Below are positions 1 through 6,368 of a stretch of DNA of 9,435 nucleotides, in pieces. The notes under the pieces are model-generated. The model saw only the letters and a list, made by a program, of their open reading frames with translations, did not search any database and was not told the origin of the DNA. Where the stretch lies: the NCBI GenBank assembly GCA_020866945.1, contig JAJBVW010000130.1, positions 2,827 through 12,261 on the forward strand. The letters run 5' to 3'. Made by a program: the position numbers and the translations under genes. This stretch comes from Oscillospiraceae bacterium. Its GTDB lineage: Bacteria; Bacillota; Clostridia; Oscillospirales; Oscillospiraceae. Numbering within the stretch: position 1 is the first letter of the stretch; each line of letters begins with the position of its first letter.

Positions 1-710
1 GGAGCCGGCTCCTTCTTCTCCTTGGGAGCCTTGGCCGTTTTTGCCGTCTTGGGGTTATAGACGCCGGCCAAAATCAGCACCAGCTCAACGATTGCATAAA
101 CGATGAGCAGCGCCGCGATAATGGATACCGCCACCGCCGCGCCATAGGACAGATTGCCCGCCCGGTCGGCCTGCACCGTCACGGCGCAGAGATAGGTATA
201 TCCGTTGTCCACCTCCGCGATAACGCTGGAGGAAATCATCCACTCGCTGTTGTCGTCATACCACTGGGACAGCAGCCGGTCTACGGTGGTGATGTTGTCC
301 GTGGTCTGGCCGGACACGAGGATATGATAGCTCATGGAGCTGCTGGCCCCGGTGAGATAGTTGTTGGTCTCGGTTTTCAGTTCCTCAAACTCGTCATACT
401 GGGCGGCGGGGAAACGGACGGCTACGAACTGATTGCCCACGGGGACAACGGCGTAATAGGCCACCACGTTGCCGCTGGCGTCGCTCTCGGAGCCGATGAT
501 GTCCATGACGTAGCTGACGTCAATCTGCACATACTGTCCCGCCGTGAGGGTCGAGCCGTCCGTTACCTCCGTCGGCCCGGCAATCAGGTCTATGACGGCG
601 AAGCCGCTGACGGCCAGCAGCACCACCGCCAGGATCACCGCAATCAGCGCCCGCACCAGGGCAAAGTTTTTTTTGAATGATGTCTTTTTGGATTTGGCTT
701 GTTTTTCCAT
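1..710 (-). CDS. Hypothetical two-helix membrane protein, 3' end outside window
   Basis: I do not recognise this gene. The open frame starts at ATG 710 and remains open to base 1, giving 236 visible residues with the C-terminus cut off. The protein begins with a lysine-rich stretch (residues 1-16), then a hydrophobic helix (about 17-43). A polar domain of about 145 residues (44-188) follows, then a second helix (about 189-216) and a Lys/Ala/Pro-rich tail. By the positive-inside rule both ends should be cytoplasmic and the middle domain extracellular. The start is preceded by a modest purine-rich site (AGAAAGAGAG). It lies 39 nt after the stop of the YhaN-like ATPase gene with no terminator between, so it is probably the last or a late gene of the ymdB operon. 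Coding is supported by one long frame with GC-rich third positions. Function is unknown; a link to the ATPase is inferred from position only. Confidence 0.8.
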   Translation of the reverse strand, partial: MEKQAKSKKTSFKKNFALVRALIAVILAVVLLAVSGFAVIDLIAGPTEVTDGSTLTAGQYVQIDVSYVMDIIGSESDASGNVVAYYAVVPVGNQFVAVRFPAAQYDEFEELKTETNNYLTGASSSMSYHILVSGQTTDNITTVDRLLSQWYDDNSEWMISSSVIAEVDNGYTYLCAVTVQADRAGNLSYGAAVAVSIIAALLIVYAIVELVLILAGVYNPKTAKTAKAPKEKKEPA

Positions 711-749
711 GGTATAACGCTCTCTTTCTGAAAAAATGGGATTATTTAT

Positions 750-2708
750 TTACGACAGGCGTATTGCCGTGACCGCCTGGTCGTTCGCAAAATATTGCAG
801 CTCCCGCTCCTGGCAGGAGAAAAGAAGAATCTGCCGCGTCTCGCCAAGCTCCCTGAGAAGGGTCAGGGCCTGTTCCAGACGGGGCTGGTCGAAGGTGACG
901 AGTGCGTCGTCCAAAATAATGGGGCAGGGGTCGTCCTCCGGCAGGACAAGCTCGCACAGGGCCAGCCGCAGGGACAGATACAGCTGGTCTCTTGCCCCCT
1001 GGGAGAGATAGCTCTCCTCCTGGCTGGCGGCATCCTCCGTCCGCTTGGCCCGGGCGGATAAATCGCGCGCCAGAGTAATCTGGTCGTACCGGCCCGCGGT
1101 CAGGCGGGCAAACATCTCCGCCGCCTTGGCGGCAATTTTTGGGGAAAAGCGGCCCCGCAGCTCCCGGTCAGCCTGTTCCATGGCCTCGATGGCCAGGGCC
1201 AGAGCCTCGTCCTGCTCCCAAAGGGCCTGCCGCCGCTGCTCCTGCTCCGCCAGCGCGGAGCGCAGCACCATGGGGTCGCCCAGCGCCTTGGCCTGCCCTA
1301 CGGCCATGGCCCGCTGCTGGCGCAGGGCGTCCAGCCGTTCCCGCCCGGCCTGTACGGCCTGGCTTGCCAGGGCGGCGGGGCTGCTGCCGCTGTCGGTGAA
1401 ATCCAGTCCCGCCATGGCCCGGCTTTCCGCCTCCTTCTGGGCGGCCTGGGCCTTGGCAAGAGCGTTTTCTGTTTCCTCCAGGTGATAGGAGGCTCGCTGC
1501 CAGGCGTCCCACAGCCGGCGGTATTCGGCCAGCAGGCTTTCCATTTCCTCCGGGCTGTCCGCGCCGTAGGCGTTTAATATTTTATCCCGCTCGGCAAGAG
1601 TGTCCTCCTTGGCCTTTTTCAGGTTTTGCAGCCGCAGATACATCATGACGAACAGCAGCACCAGTATGCCGCCGGCGGCAATAAGCTCTGCCTGCCAGGG
1701 CAGCACCAAAGCCAGCAGAAACGCCACCGCGCCCAGAGCCAGCGGCACGAACGCGATCCAGGGCGGGGGCAGCTTGGCGGCCAGCTTTTCAAGCTCCCGG
1801 ACGTTTTTCGCGTCGATGTCCGTCCGGCGACGGGCCTCCTCTGGCCCCATATCGCCGTAGGGAGAATCGTCCAAGGCATTCTGGGCGGCGGCCTCGTCCC
1901 GTTCCGCCTGCGCCTGGGCCTGCTGGCATTCCTGGACGGACTGCCGCGCCCGCGACATATCCCCCAGGGCGTCCCGCCGCTGCTGGGCGCGGGCCTGCTC
2001 CATCTGCCGGACGGCCTGCGCCTGGGCCTCCTCAGCGGCGGCGATGGATTTGTCCAGCGCCTCTACCGTTTGAGCGGCCTGGGCGATTTTGTCCAGGGCG
2101 GTTTGATTTTCCGCCATCTCCGCTTCCAGCTCCTGTATGGCGCCCCGCCTGCCGCTGCGCCGCCGCTGCCATGCCTGGAGCTGTTTGTCCGCCTGGGAAT
2201 AGGACTGTTCCTCGTCGCCGGCGGTCACAAGGGCGTTGATGCGCTTTTCAAGCTCCGGGTCGTTGGATACGCTCAGCCCGGCCTGGCGGATGAAGGTGGT
2301 GCGCTCGAACACCTCCCGGGGCGCGCCAGTCAGTGTCTGGCCGCAGGAGTCCCCGGTCAGTCCCGGCACCGGGGTGTCCGTTCCTGTGACAGTGGCGGAA
2401 AAGGCCTGCATGGGCTGATTGGCCCGCTCTGTCCGCCGCTGGAGCGTGACGGGGCCGTCCGCCGTCTCGATGTCCATGCTGCCGGACATGGGCGCGCCGC
2501 TCCAGGGACGGTATTTGATTTTGTCCGGCTGCTGGCCCTGCTTGGCACGCTGGGCGGTGCTGATGCCGTACAGCATGGCTCGTATGAACGCACACCAGGT
2601 GGATTTTCCGCTCTCGTTGGGGGCGTATATGACGTTCAGCCCGTCCCCCAGGGACAGCGTTTTGTTTTCCAGCGCCCCGAAGGAGGCGGTCATTTTTTTG
2701 ATTCTCAT
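750..2708 (-). CDS. SbcC/YhaN-like AAA ATPase with central membrane hairpin
   Basis: A 652-residue ABC/SMC-type ATPase, likely partner of the phosphoesterase encoded just upstream. The N-terminal half-domain carries Walker A (APNESGKST, residues 29-37) and a Q-loop (RQAG, about 141-144). A long Ala/Gln/Glu-rich coiled coil runs from about 160 to 310 and again from about 360 to 520. Between the two arms are two hydrophobic segments (about 317-336 and 340-358), a membrane hairpin as in Bacillus YhaN. The C-terminal half has the signature YLSQGARDQ (567-575) and Walker B IILDDALVTFD (597-607). At 652 residues it is much shorter than Bacillus YhaN (over 900), mainly through shorter coils. The start ATG 2708 has AGGA 7 nt upstream, and the gap from the preceding stop is 21 nt. 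Family knowledge suggests ATP-driven DNA-end binding with a nuclease partner; membrane tethering is inferred from the hairpin. Confidence 0.9.
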   Translation of the reverse strand: MRIKKMTASFGALENKTLSLGDGLNVIYAPNESGKSTWCAFIRAMLYGISTAQRAKQGQQPDKIKYRPWSGAPMSGSMDIETADGPVTLQRRTERANQPMQAFSATVTGTDTPVPGLTGDSCGQTLTGAPREVFERTTFIRQAGLSVSNDPELEKRINALVTAGDEEQSYSQADKQLQAWQRRRSGRRGAIQELEAEMAENQTALDKIAQAAQTVEALDKSIAAAEEAQAQAVRQMEQARAQQRRDALGDMSRARQSVQECQQAQAQAERDEAAAQNALDDSPYGDMGPEEARRRTDIDAKNVRELEKLAAKLPPPWIAFVPLALGAVAFLLALVLPWQAELIAAGGILVLLFVMMYLRLQNLKKAKEDTLAERDKILNAYGADSPEEMESLLAEYRRLWDAWQRASYHLEETENALAKAQAAQKEAESRAMAGLDFTDSGSSPAALASQAVQAGRERLDALRQQRAMAVGQAKALGDPMVLRSALAEQEQRRQALWEQDEALALAIEAMEQADRELRGRFSPKIAAKAAEMFARLTAGRYDQITLARDLSARAKRTEDAASQEESYLSQGARDQLYLSLRLALCELVLPEDDPCPIILDDALVTFDQPRLEQALTLLRELGETRQILLFSCQERELQYFANDQAVTAIRLS

Positions 2709-2729
2709 GGCTTTATCCTATATATAATC

Positions 2730-3833
2730 TCATGGCAGGGGCGGTTCCTCCCCGTTTTCCAGGGCCTGAAGGCCGAACCGGGCGGCGAGGCTTATCCGCG
2801 CCCGCTCCGATTCCTCCTGCGCGGCTTGGTACTGCTTCCAAAGCCGGGCCAGAAACAGGCCCCGCAGGCTGTCCTGCTCGCGGCCCTCCCAAATATCTTG
2901 CGGAGGGCGGGTCTCATCCCGCAGCTCCAGGGCGAAAAACCGCCCCTCCAGCGCCCGCGTCAGGGCTGCCCTGTCCGGGGCCGGCTCCGCCTGACCGGTC
3001 AGCCGTATGCGGTATATATCCCGCGCTGTGTCCCGGTCGATCGCTGCCTCGATGGCGGTCAGCGGGTCTGTGTCCGTGACGTTTACCGTCAGCACCTCAT
3101 ACCGCCGTCCGTCAAGGGGGAGCTGTTCAATGCGGCAGCTTCCCGGCTCCACCTCGGCCAGGATGACGCCCTTTTGGCCTGTCTCGTCAAAGCCACGGCC
3201 CTCCGGGCAGCCGGGCCAGGCGTAAGCGGTGTTCCCCGCCTGGCGGGGGCCGCTGTAGCTGTGGGTGTGGCCCAGGGCCACATAGTCCCTGCCGCTGGCG
3301 GCAAGCTCTGATTCAGTGATGGCCCCGTAGGGGGAGTCCGGGCTTCCCACCTCCCCGTGCAGCAGCAGGATGTCCGTCACCCCCGGGATTTTTTCCGGCG
3401 GGGCAAAATTTGCAAGAGGTGGGCTTCTTCGGTGGCCGGTGAAGGCCGCGCCGAATATCCGCACGTTCAGCGCCGAAAGGGGGACGCACTCAATAGCCTC
3501 CTCCGTGAATACATGGACGTTGTCGCCTAATTTCAGCCGCGCCCAGGGGGAGCGGGGGCCGTACCAGTCGTGGTTGCCGGGGGCAATGAAAACGGGAATG
3601 GCCATATCCGCTGTCACAGCCTCGATGAGCCGGGCCGTTTCTGCAAAGGCGTTGTCTGAATCGAACAAATCCCCGGCGAACAGGGCGATGTCCGCCCGCT
3701 CCTCCCGCGCAATGGCGGCCATGCGCTCCAGAAGGGAACGCTGCTCCGCCCGGCGCTGAGCGGAGCGATCCCGGCCCAGGGCCTGAAAGGGGGAGTCCAG
3801 GTGCAGGTCTGCCGCGTGAAGAATCCGTATCAT
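2730..3833 (-). CDS. SbcD/YhaO-like metallophosphoesterase (DNA repair exonuclease family)
   Basis: A 367-residue calcineurin-like phosphoesterase of the SbcD/Mre11/YhaO type. The full set of metal-binding motifs is visible: DLH (D9, H11), GDLFD (G54-D58), GNHD (G86-D89), LLHGE (H159) and GHTH (G188-H191). The C-terminal third (about 240-367) would be the capping and ATPase-contact region. It is probably a Mn-dependent nuclease working with the adjacent YhaN-like ATPase, as SbcD works with SbcC. I chose ATG 3833 over a GTG 30 bases upstream. The family N-terminus begins at MIRILHAADLH, and this ATG overlaps the ymdB stop as ATGA, a layout typical of translational coupling. A GGAGG lies 13 nt upstream inside ymdB. 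Nuclease activity is inferred from family, and the substrate is not shown by the sequence. Confidence 0.93.
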   Translation of the reverse strand: MIRILHAADLHLDSPFQALGRDRSAQRRAEQRSLLERMAAIAREERADIALFAGDLFDSDNAFAETARLIEAVTADMAIPVFIAPGNHDWYGPRSPWARLKLGDNVHVFTEEAIECVPLSALNVRIFGAAFTGHRRSPPLANFAPPEKIPGVTDILLLHGEVGSPDSPYGAITESELAASGRDYVALGHTHSYSGPRQAGNTAYAWPGCPEGRGFDETGQKGVILAEVEPGSCRIEQLPLDGRRYEVLTVNVTDTDPLTAIEAAIDRDTARDIYRIRLTGQAEPAPDRAALTRALEGRFFALELRDETRPPQDIWEGREQDSLRGLFLARLWKQYQAAQEESERARISLAARFGLQALENGEEPPLP

Positions 3834-4609
3834 AAAATCCGCATGGCCTCCGCCTTCACGCACCGGCCTGTTTCCGTGTCGATGTCAAACAGACAGCACT
3901 CCATCTTTCCCGGGCCGTTCCCGGAGCGATAGCGCCGGGGCGGATCGCCCAGGAACTTGTTGATGGACTGCTCCACGTCAATCCCCAGAACGCTGTGGGA
4001 GGCCCCGGTCATGCCGAGGTCGCTGATATAGCCCGTGCCGTTGGGAAGTACGTCCGCGTCGGAGGTCTGCACATGGGTGTGCGTACCCCACACGGCGCTG
4101 ACCCGTCCGTCCAGAAAATATCCCATGCCCAGCCGCTCGCTGGTGGCCTCCGCGTGCATATCCACCAGGATGATTTTGGGCTTGGGGTCAAGCTCCTTCA
4201 AAAGGCAGTCCACCTCCACAAAGGGGTTGTCGGTGTTGGTGTCCAGCGTGAAGCGCCCCAGGGCGTTGATGACGCATATCTCCCCAAAGGGGGTACGGTA
4301 TACCCCGAAGCCCCGCCCGGGGCACTGGGGCGCGTAGTTGATGGGCCGCAGCACCCGGACGTTGTCCGCAAGGTATGGCTGAAGCTCCCAGCGCACCCAG
4401 GTGTGGTTTCCCAGGGTGATAACGTCCGCGCCGGCGGCCAGGATACGGTCGCACTGCTGGGGCGTCACGCCCACTACATTGGCGTTTTCCCCGTTCACCA
4501 CCACGAAGGACACGCCCAGCTCCCGCCGGACGGTGCGCAGGCGATTTTCCAAAAAGGTAAGCCCAGGGGCGCCGCAAACGTCCCCCACGGCCAGAATACT
4601 GATAATCAT
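3830..4609 (-). CDS. ymdB: YmdB-family 2',3'-cyclic-nucleotide phosphodiesterase (TIGR00282 type)
   Basis: A 259-residue metallophosphoesterase matching the YmdB family in length and motifs. These include GDVCGAPG (D10), NGEN (N39-N42, with E41 the likely catalytic-site glutamate), LGNH (N68, H69), VDMHAEATSE (H152) and GTHTH (H177, H179). All expected di-metal ligands are present. In Bacillus subtilis YmdB hydrolyses 2',3'-cyclic nucleotides and influences biofilm and motility gene expression; that role here is inferred. ATG 4609 is preferred over an ATG 45 nt further upstream because AAGGAG lies 7 nt before it and the family starts at this methionine. A small hairpin (4625-4640) sits just upstream of that site. 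In Bacillus ymdB follows rny; here rny is absent and ymdB instead heads an operon with an SbcCD-like pair, overlapping the next gene by 4 nt. Confidence 0.93.
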   Translation of the reverse strand: MIISILAVGDVCGAPGLTFLENRLRTVRRELGVSFVVVNGENANVVGVTPQQCDRILAAGADVITLGNHTWVRWELQPYLADNVRVLRPINYAPQCPGRGFGVYRTPFGEICVINALGRFTLDTNTDNPFVEVDCLLKELDPKPKIILVDMHAEATSERLGMGYFLDGRVSAVWGTHTHVQTSDADVLPNGTGYISDLGMTGASHSVLGIDVEQSINKFLGDPPRRYRSGNGPGKMECCLFDIDTETGRCVKAEAMRIL

Positions 4610-4660
4610 GGTCTGCTCCTTCAAGGGGCCGTCGGACCCCTGAAAATTTTTCATGTATTA

Positions 4661-4666
4661 AATATA
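4661..4666 (-). promoter_or_regulatory. Candidate extended -10 promoter for the ymdB operon
   Basis: On the minus strand the sequence reads TGATATATT, an extended -10 form (TG-n-TATATT). It would start transcription near 4654, about 45 nt before the ymdB ATG. I see no good -35 hexamer at 17-18 nt, so the call rests on the -10 and its position in the AT-rich gap between two divergent genes. Confidence 0.35.
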
Positions 4667-4710
4667 TCACAACAAGACGGGAAATACTAGCGGTGAAAGA
4701 GGGGTAAAGT

Positions 4711-4872
4711 ATGAACAAAATGTCATTTTTTAAGGGTATCGGGGTCGGATTGATGGTCGGCTCCATGGTGGGGATGGCAGCCGCGCCCCGAAAAAAGAAG
4801 ATGAACATCGGCAAAGCCCTCAAATCCATGGGCGATGTGATGGACAACGTGGCCGGCAGCATAGGATTTTAA
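4711..4872 (+). CDS. Small glycine/methionine-rich protein, 53 aa
   Basis: A short gene transcribed divergently from ymdB. GAGGGG lies 7 nt before ATG 4711, a good ribosome binding site, and the frame ends at TAA 4872. The product starts MNKMSFFKGIGVGLMVGSMV and has a glycine-spaced hydrophobic stretch (residues 9-25; G9, G11, G13, G17, G21). A basic patch PRKKK (26-30) and an amphipathic tail (31-53) follow. It resembles the YtxH-like or glycine-zipper small membrane proteins often seen in clostridia, but I cannot assign a named family. The hydrophobic stretch is short for a full transmembrane helix, so it may insert as a dimer or associate peripherally. It is too short for many gene finders. 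Function is unknown. Confidence 0.72.
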   Translation: MNKMSFFKGIGVGLMVGSMVGMAAAPRKKKMNIGKALKSMGDVMDNVAGSIGF

Positions 4873-4884
4873 AAGTCACTTTTG

Positions 4885-4900
4885 AGGGAAAGCCTTCCCT
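4885..4900 (+). other. Short hairpin downstream of the 53-aa gene
   Basis: AGGGAA (4885-4890) pairs with TTCCCT (4895-4900) across a 4-nt loop, 12 nt after the small gene's stop. There is no T-run directly after it, so it is not a standard terminator alone; it may act together with the larger palindrome at 4912-4949. Confidence 0.35.
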
Positions 4901-4911
4901 GTGTTCCCTGT

Positions 4912-4949
4912 GAGGGTTTAGAAAAAAATATATTTTTTTCTAAACCCTC
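4912..4949. repeat. Perfect 38-bp palindrome
   Basis: Two exact 19-base arms meet with no spacer (axis between 4930 and 4931). The outer parts are GAGGGTTTAG and CTAAACCCTC and the core is AAAAAAATATATTTTTTT. As RNA it would form a long hairpin that could end the 53-aa transcript. As DNA its last base abuts the -35 box of the tRNA-Arg promoter, and its A/T core falls where an UP element would lie. Which role applies cannot be told from the sequence. Confidence 0.85.
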
Positions 4950-4978
4950 TTGCAATCTGGTTCGGCTTGTGCTACAAT
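4950..4978 (+). promoter_or_regulatory. Sigma-70-type promoter of tRNA-Arg
   Basis: The -35 box is TTGCAA (4950-4955), followed by a 17-nt spacer and the -10 box TACAAT (4973-4978) with an upstream TG (extended -10). Transcription should start near 4985, about 15 nt before the mature tRNA. A/T tracts at about 4922-4944 resemble an UP element, as expected for a strong stable-RNA promoter. Confidence 0.85.
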
Positions 4979-4999
4979 ACTTTGGCGCGAGCGACACGA

Positions 5000-5076
5000 G
5001 CGGCATTAGCTCAGCTGGATAGAGCGTCTGGCTACGGACCAGAAGGCCGGGGGTTCGAATCCCTCATGCCGTGCCA
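5000..5076 (+). tRNA. tRNA-Arg(ACG)
   Basis: A complete 77-nt cloverleaf. The acceptor stem is 5000-5006 with 5066-5072, and the D arm is GCTC...GAGC. The anticodon stem TCTGG/CCAGA has the loop CTACGGA, giving anticodon ACG. The T arm is GGGGG-TTCGAAT-CCCTC, followed by discriminator G5073 and an encoded CCA at 5074-5076. A34 is expected to be edited to inosine by TadA so that CGU, CGC and CGA can be read. The first acceptor pair is G1-U72, a wobble rather than the usual G-C. The gene has its own promoter and terminator and stands alone, convergent with rplL. Confidence 0.97.
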
Positions 5077-5081
5077 ATCAG

Positions 5082-5112
5082 AAGATCCGAACTCTTTGGG
5101 TTCGGGTCTTTT
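5082..5112 (+). terminator. Intrinsic terminator of tRNA-Arg
   Basis: An 11-bp stem, AAGATCCGAAC (5082-5092) with GTTCGGGTCTT (5100-5110), contains one T-G pair and has a 7-nt loop. It ends in a short T-run (5109-5112) and lies 6 nt after the tRNA CCA. Confidence 0.8.
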
Positions 5113-5133
5113 GCTATATACGGGCCGGTACGC

Positions 5134-5170
5134 AAAAAAGGAGCGCGTTATAAAACGCGCCCCATTTTTT
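5134..5170. terminator. Bidirectional terminator between rplL and tRNA-Arg
   Basis: The stem GCGCGTT (5143-5149) / AACGCGC (5154-5160) extends past one mismatch by two G-C pairs. It is flanked by six A's on the left (5134-5139) and six T's on the right (5165-5170). Each strand therefore reads hairpin plus T6. On the minus strand it ends rplJ-rplL 16 nt after the rplL stop; on the plus strand it backs up the tRNA terminator. Confidence 0.88.
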
Positions 5171-5185
5171 GTTAAGCTGCTTTGA

Positions 5186-5557
5186 TTACTTGAGCTCGAC
5201 CTTCGCGCCCACGTCCTCGAGCTGCTTCTTCAGGGCCTCGGCCTCGTCCTTGGAGACCTGCTCCTTGATGGTGGCGGGAACGCCCTCCACCTTGGCCTTG
5301 GCCTCGGCCAGGCCCAGGCCGGTGATGGCGCGGACTTCCTTGATGACCTTGATTTTCTCGGATCCGAAGTCGGTCATGACCACGTCGAACTCGGTCTTCT
5401 CCTCGACGGCAGGGCCGGCAGCGGCGGCAGGAGCGGCCACGGCGGCAGCGGCGGAAACGCCGAATACATCCTCGATCTCGTGAACCAGCTCAGCCAGTTC
5501 CATAACGCTGAGAGCCTTGATCTCTTCGATCATGGCGGTAACTTTTTCGCTAGCCAT
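5186..5557 (-). CDS. rplL: 50S ribosomal protein bL12 (L7/L12)
   Basis: A 123-residue L7/L12, the multicopy stalk protein that recruits translation GTPases to the large subunit. Three parts are clear. An N-terminal dimerisation domain (about 1-34) is followed by an Ala/Pro-rich hinge (about 35-52). The C-terminal domain begins at EKTEFDVV and contains the conserved KIKVIKEVRAITGLGLAEAK helix region that contacts elongation factors. I chose ATG 5557 (MASEKV) over an ATG 9 nt upstream. AGGAGG is only 2 nt from the upstream ATG but 11 nt from this one, and the family begins at this residue. It is the second gene after rplJ, 50 nt downstream, and is followed by a terminator rather than by rpoB. 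Confidence 0.97.
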   Translation of the reverse strand: MASEKVTAMIEEIKALSVMELAELVHEIEDVFGVSAAAAVAAPAAAAGPAVEEKTEFDVVMTDFGSEKIKVIKEVRAITGLGLAEAKAKVEGVPATIKEQVSKDEAEALKKQLEDVGAKVELK

Positions 5558-5607
5558 TTTAAACATATCCTCCTAAGTAGTTAGTAAAAAATAGGGGTGC
5601 CGAATGA

Positions 5608-6138
5608 TTATTCGGCGGCGGGGGCTTCCTCTGCGGGGGAGCCGCCCTTCTGCTCCAGTACCTGACCCAGTACGACGGCCAGGGATGTGATGGGAGCGAG
5701 CATGGTACCCAGTACCTTGGAATACAGCGCGTCCTTCGAGGCCAGCCCGGACAGCTCCGCCGTTTCGGCGGCGTCCAGCACCTTGCCCTCCATGAAAACG
5801 CCCTTGATGGTGAACAGGTCGCCCATCTTTTCGCTGAATTCGGTGATCTGATAGAGAGGAGCCAGAGGATCCTCCGCGCTGGTGGCCAGGGACGTGGTGC
5901 CGTTGAGCTGATCCGTCAGGCTGTCCAGACCCACCTGGGTCATGGCGAGACGGGTCAGAGTGTTCTTCACGACGGAGTACTCCACGTTCTCTGCACGCAG
6001 ATTCCGGCGAAGCTCGGTGTCCTGGGCCACGTTGATGCCGCGATAGTCCACCAAAACGCCGCCCTGCGCGGCCTGGAGCCGCTGAGCCAGAGATTCCACG
6101 ATGGCCTGCTTTTCAGAAAGTATGGCTTTGCTTGGCAT
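5608..6138 (-). CDS. rplJ: 50S ribosomal protein uL10
   Basis: A 176-residue L10 that anchors L7/L12 dimers to 23S rRNA to form the stalk. Family features include the N-terminal RNA-binding domain with VLVDYRGINVAQDTELR (about 28-44), the VEYSVVKNTL segment (about 52-61) and the C-terminal helix that docks L12. The end is an acidic Ala/Glu-rich tail. ATG 6138 is preceded by a perfect AGGAGG 12 nt upstream. The gene has a strong promoter and an L10 leader with an attenuator, so it is probably autoregulated by the L10-L12 complex. rplK and rplA, the usual upstream neighbours, are absent here. Confidence 0.97.
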   Translation of the reverse strand: MPSKAILSEKQAIVESLAQRLQAAQGGVLVDYRGINVAQDTELRRNLRAENVEYSVVKNTLTRLAMTQVGLDSLTDQLNGTTSLATSAEDPLAPLYQITEFSEKMGDLFTIKGVFMEGKVLDAAETAELSGLASKDALYSKVLGTMLAPITSLAVVLGQVLEQKGGSPAEEAPAAE

Positions 6139-6149
6139 ATTGGTTTTTC

Positions 6150-6277
6150 ACCTCCTGAAATAAAAAATGTCCTTGTCCAAAGAGACAACGACACACAGAA
6201 AGATGCAGTAATAAGCGATTCATCTGATGTCCTCGGCGGGTCTTACGCCCGAAGGCGGCCTGCTGTCTTTGAACAGT
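6150..6277 (-). ncRNA. L10 (rplJ) leader RNA
   Basis: The 5' leader of the rplJ mRNA fits the Firmicute L10 leader. From the start site it reads CAAAGACAGCAGGC, then a CGCC-TTCG-GGCG tetraloop hairpin, then CCCGCCGAGGAC, which closes the conserved L10-L12 binding fold. A terminator-like hairpin and the ribosome binding site follow. In this family free L10-L12 binds the leader and lowers rplJL expression. Identification is by motif recognition, not a covariance search, and the ends are approximate. Confidence 0.8.
6161..6193 (-). terminator. Attenuator within the rplJ leader
   Basis: On the minus strand TGTCGTTGTC (6193-6184) pairs with GACAAGGACA (6177-6168), with one G-G mismatch and a 6-nt loop. 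TTTTTTA follows at 6167-6161. It lies 23 nt before the rplJ start and ahead of its ribosome binding site, which fits transcription attenuation controlled by the L10-binding fold. Confidence 0.65.
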
Positions 6278-6282
6278 TTCAT

Positions 6283-6311
6283 ATGATAGCACGGTTTTGA
6301 AGCTGTGTCAA
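6283..6311 (-). promoter_or_regulatory. Promoter of rplJ-rplL
   Basis: A consensus TTGACA -35 box (6306-6311) is followed by a 17-nt spacer and the -10 box TATCAT (6283-6288) with an upstream TG. Transcription should start near 6276, giving a leader of about 138 nt. The -35 box follows closely after the rpsR terminator. Confidence 0.88.
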
Positions 6312-6324
6312 GGAAAATTTCCAT

Positions 6325-6368
6325 CAAAGAAGCCGCATCAGAACCAGACGGTCTGATGCGGCTTTCTT
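6325..6368 (-). terminator. Terminator after rpsR
   Basis: A 13-bp stem (6330-6342 with 6352-6364), core AGCCGCATCAGA / TCTGATGCGGCT, has a 9-nt loop. On the minus strand it is followed by TTCTTT. It begins about 10 nt after the rpsR stop and separates rpsF-ssb-rpsR from the rplJ promoter. The plus-strand side (TTTCTTCATT) could also terminate weakly. Confidence 0.83.

Noticed and set aside
1626..3311. Very long plus-strand open frame (561 codons)
   Set aside because: It is antisense to the YhaN-like and YhaO-like genes, has low-complexity Gly/Pro/Leu/Arg composition, and lacks a recognised domain. It is a shadow of GC-rich coding on the other strand.
3834..3863. GTG start extending the YhaO-like protein by 10 residues
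   Set aside because: The extension MREGGGHADF is not family-like and overlaps ymdB further; ATG 3833 fits the family N-terminus and the ATGA overlap.
4188..4862. Minus-strand open frame of 224 codons
   Set aside because: It overlaps ymdB in another frame and runs antisense through the 53-aa gene. The ymdB frame carries all family motifs.
4967..5185. Plus-strand open frame of 72 codons
   Set aside because: It passes through the tRNA-Arg gene and two terminators, so it is not coding.
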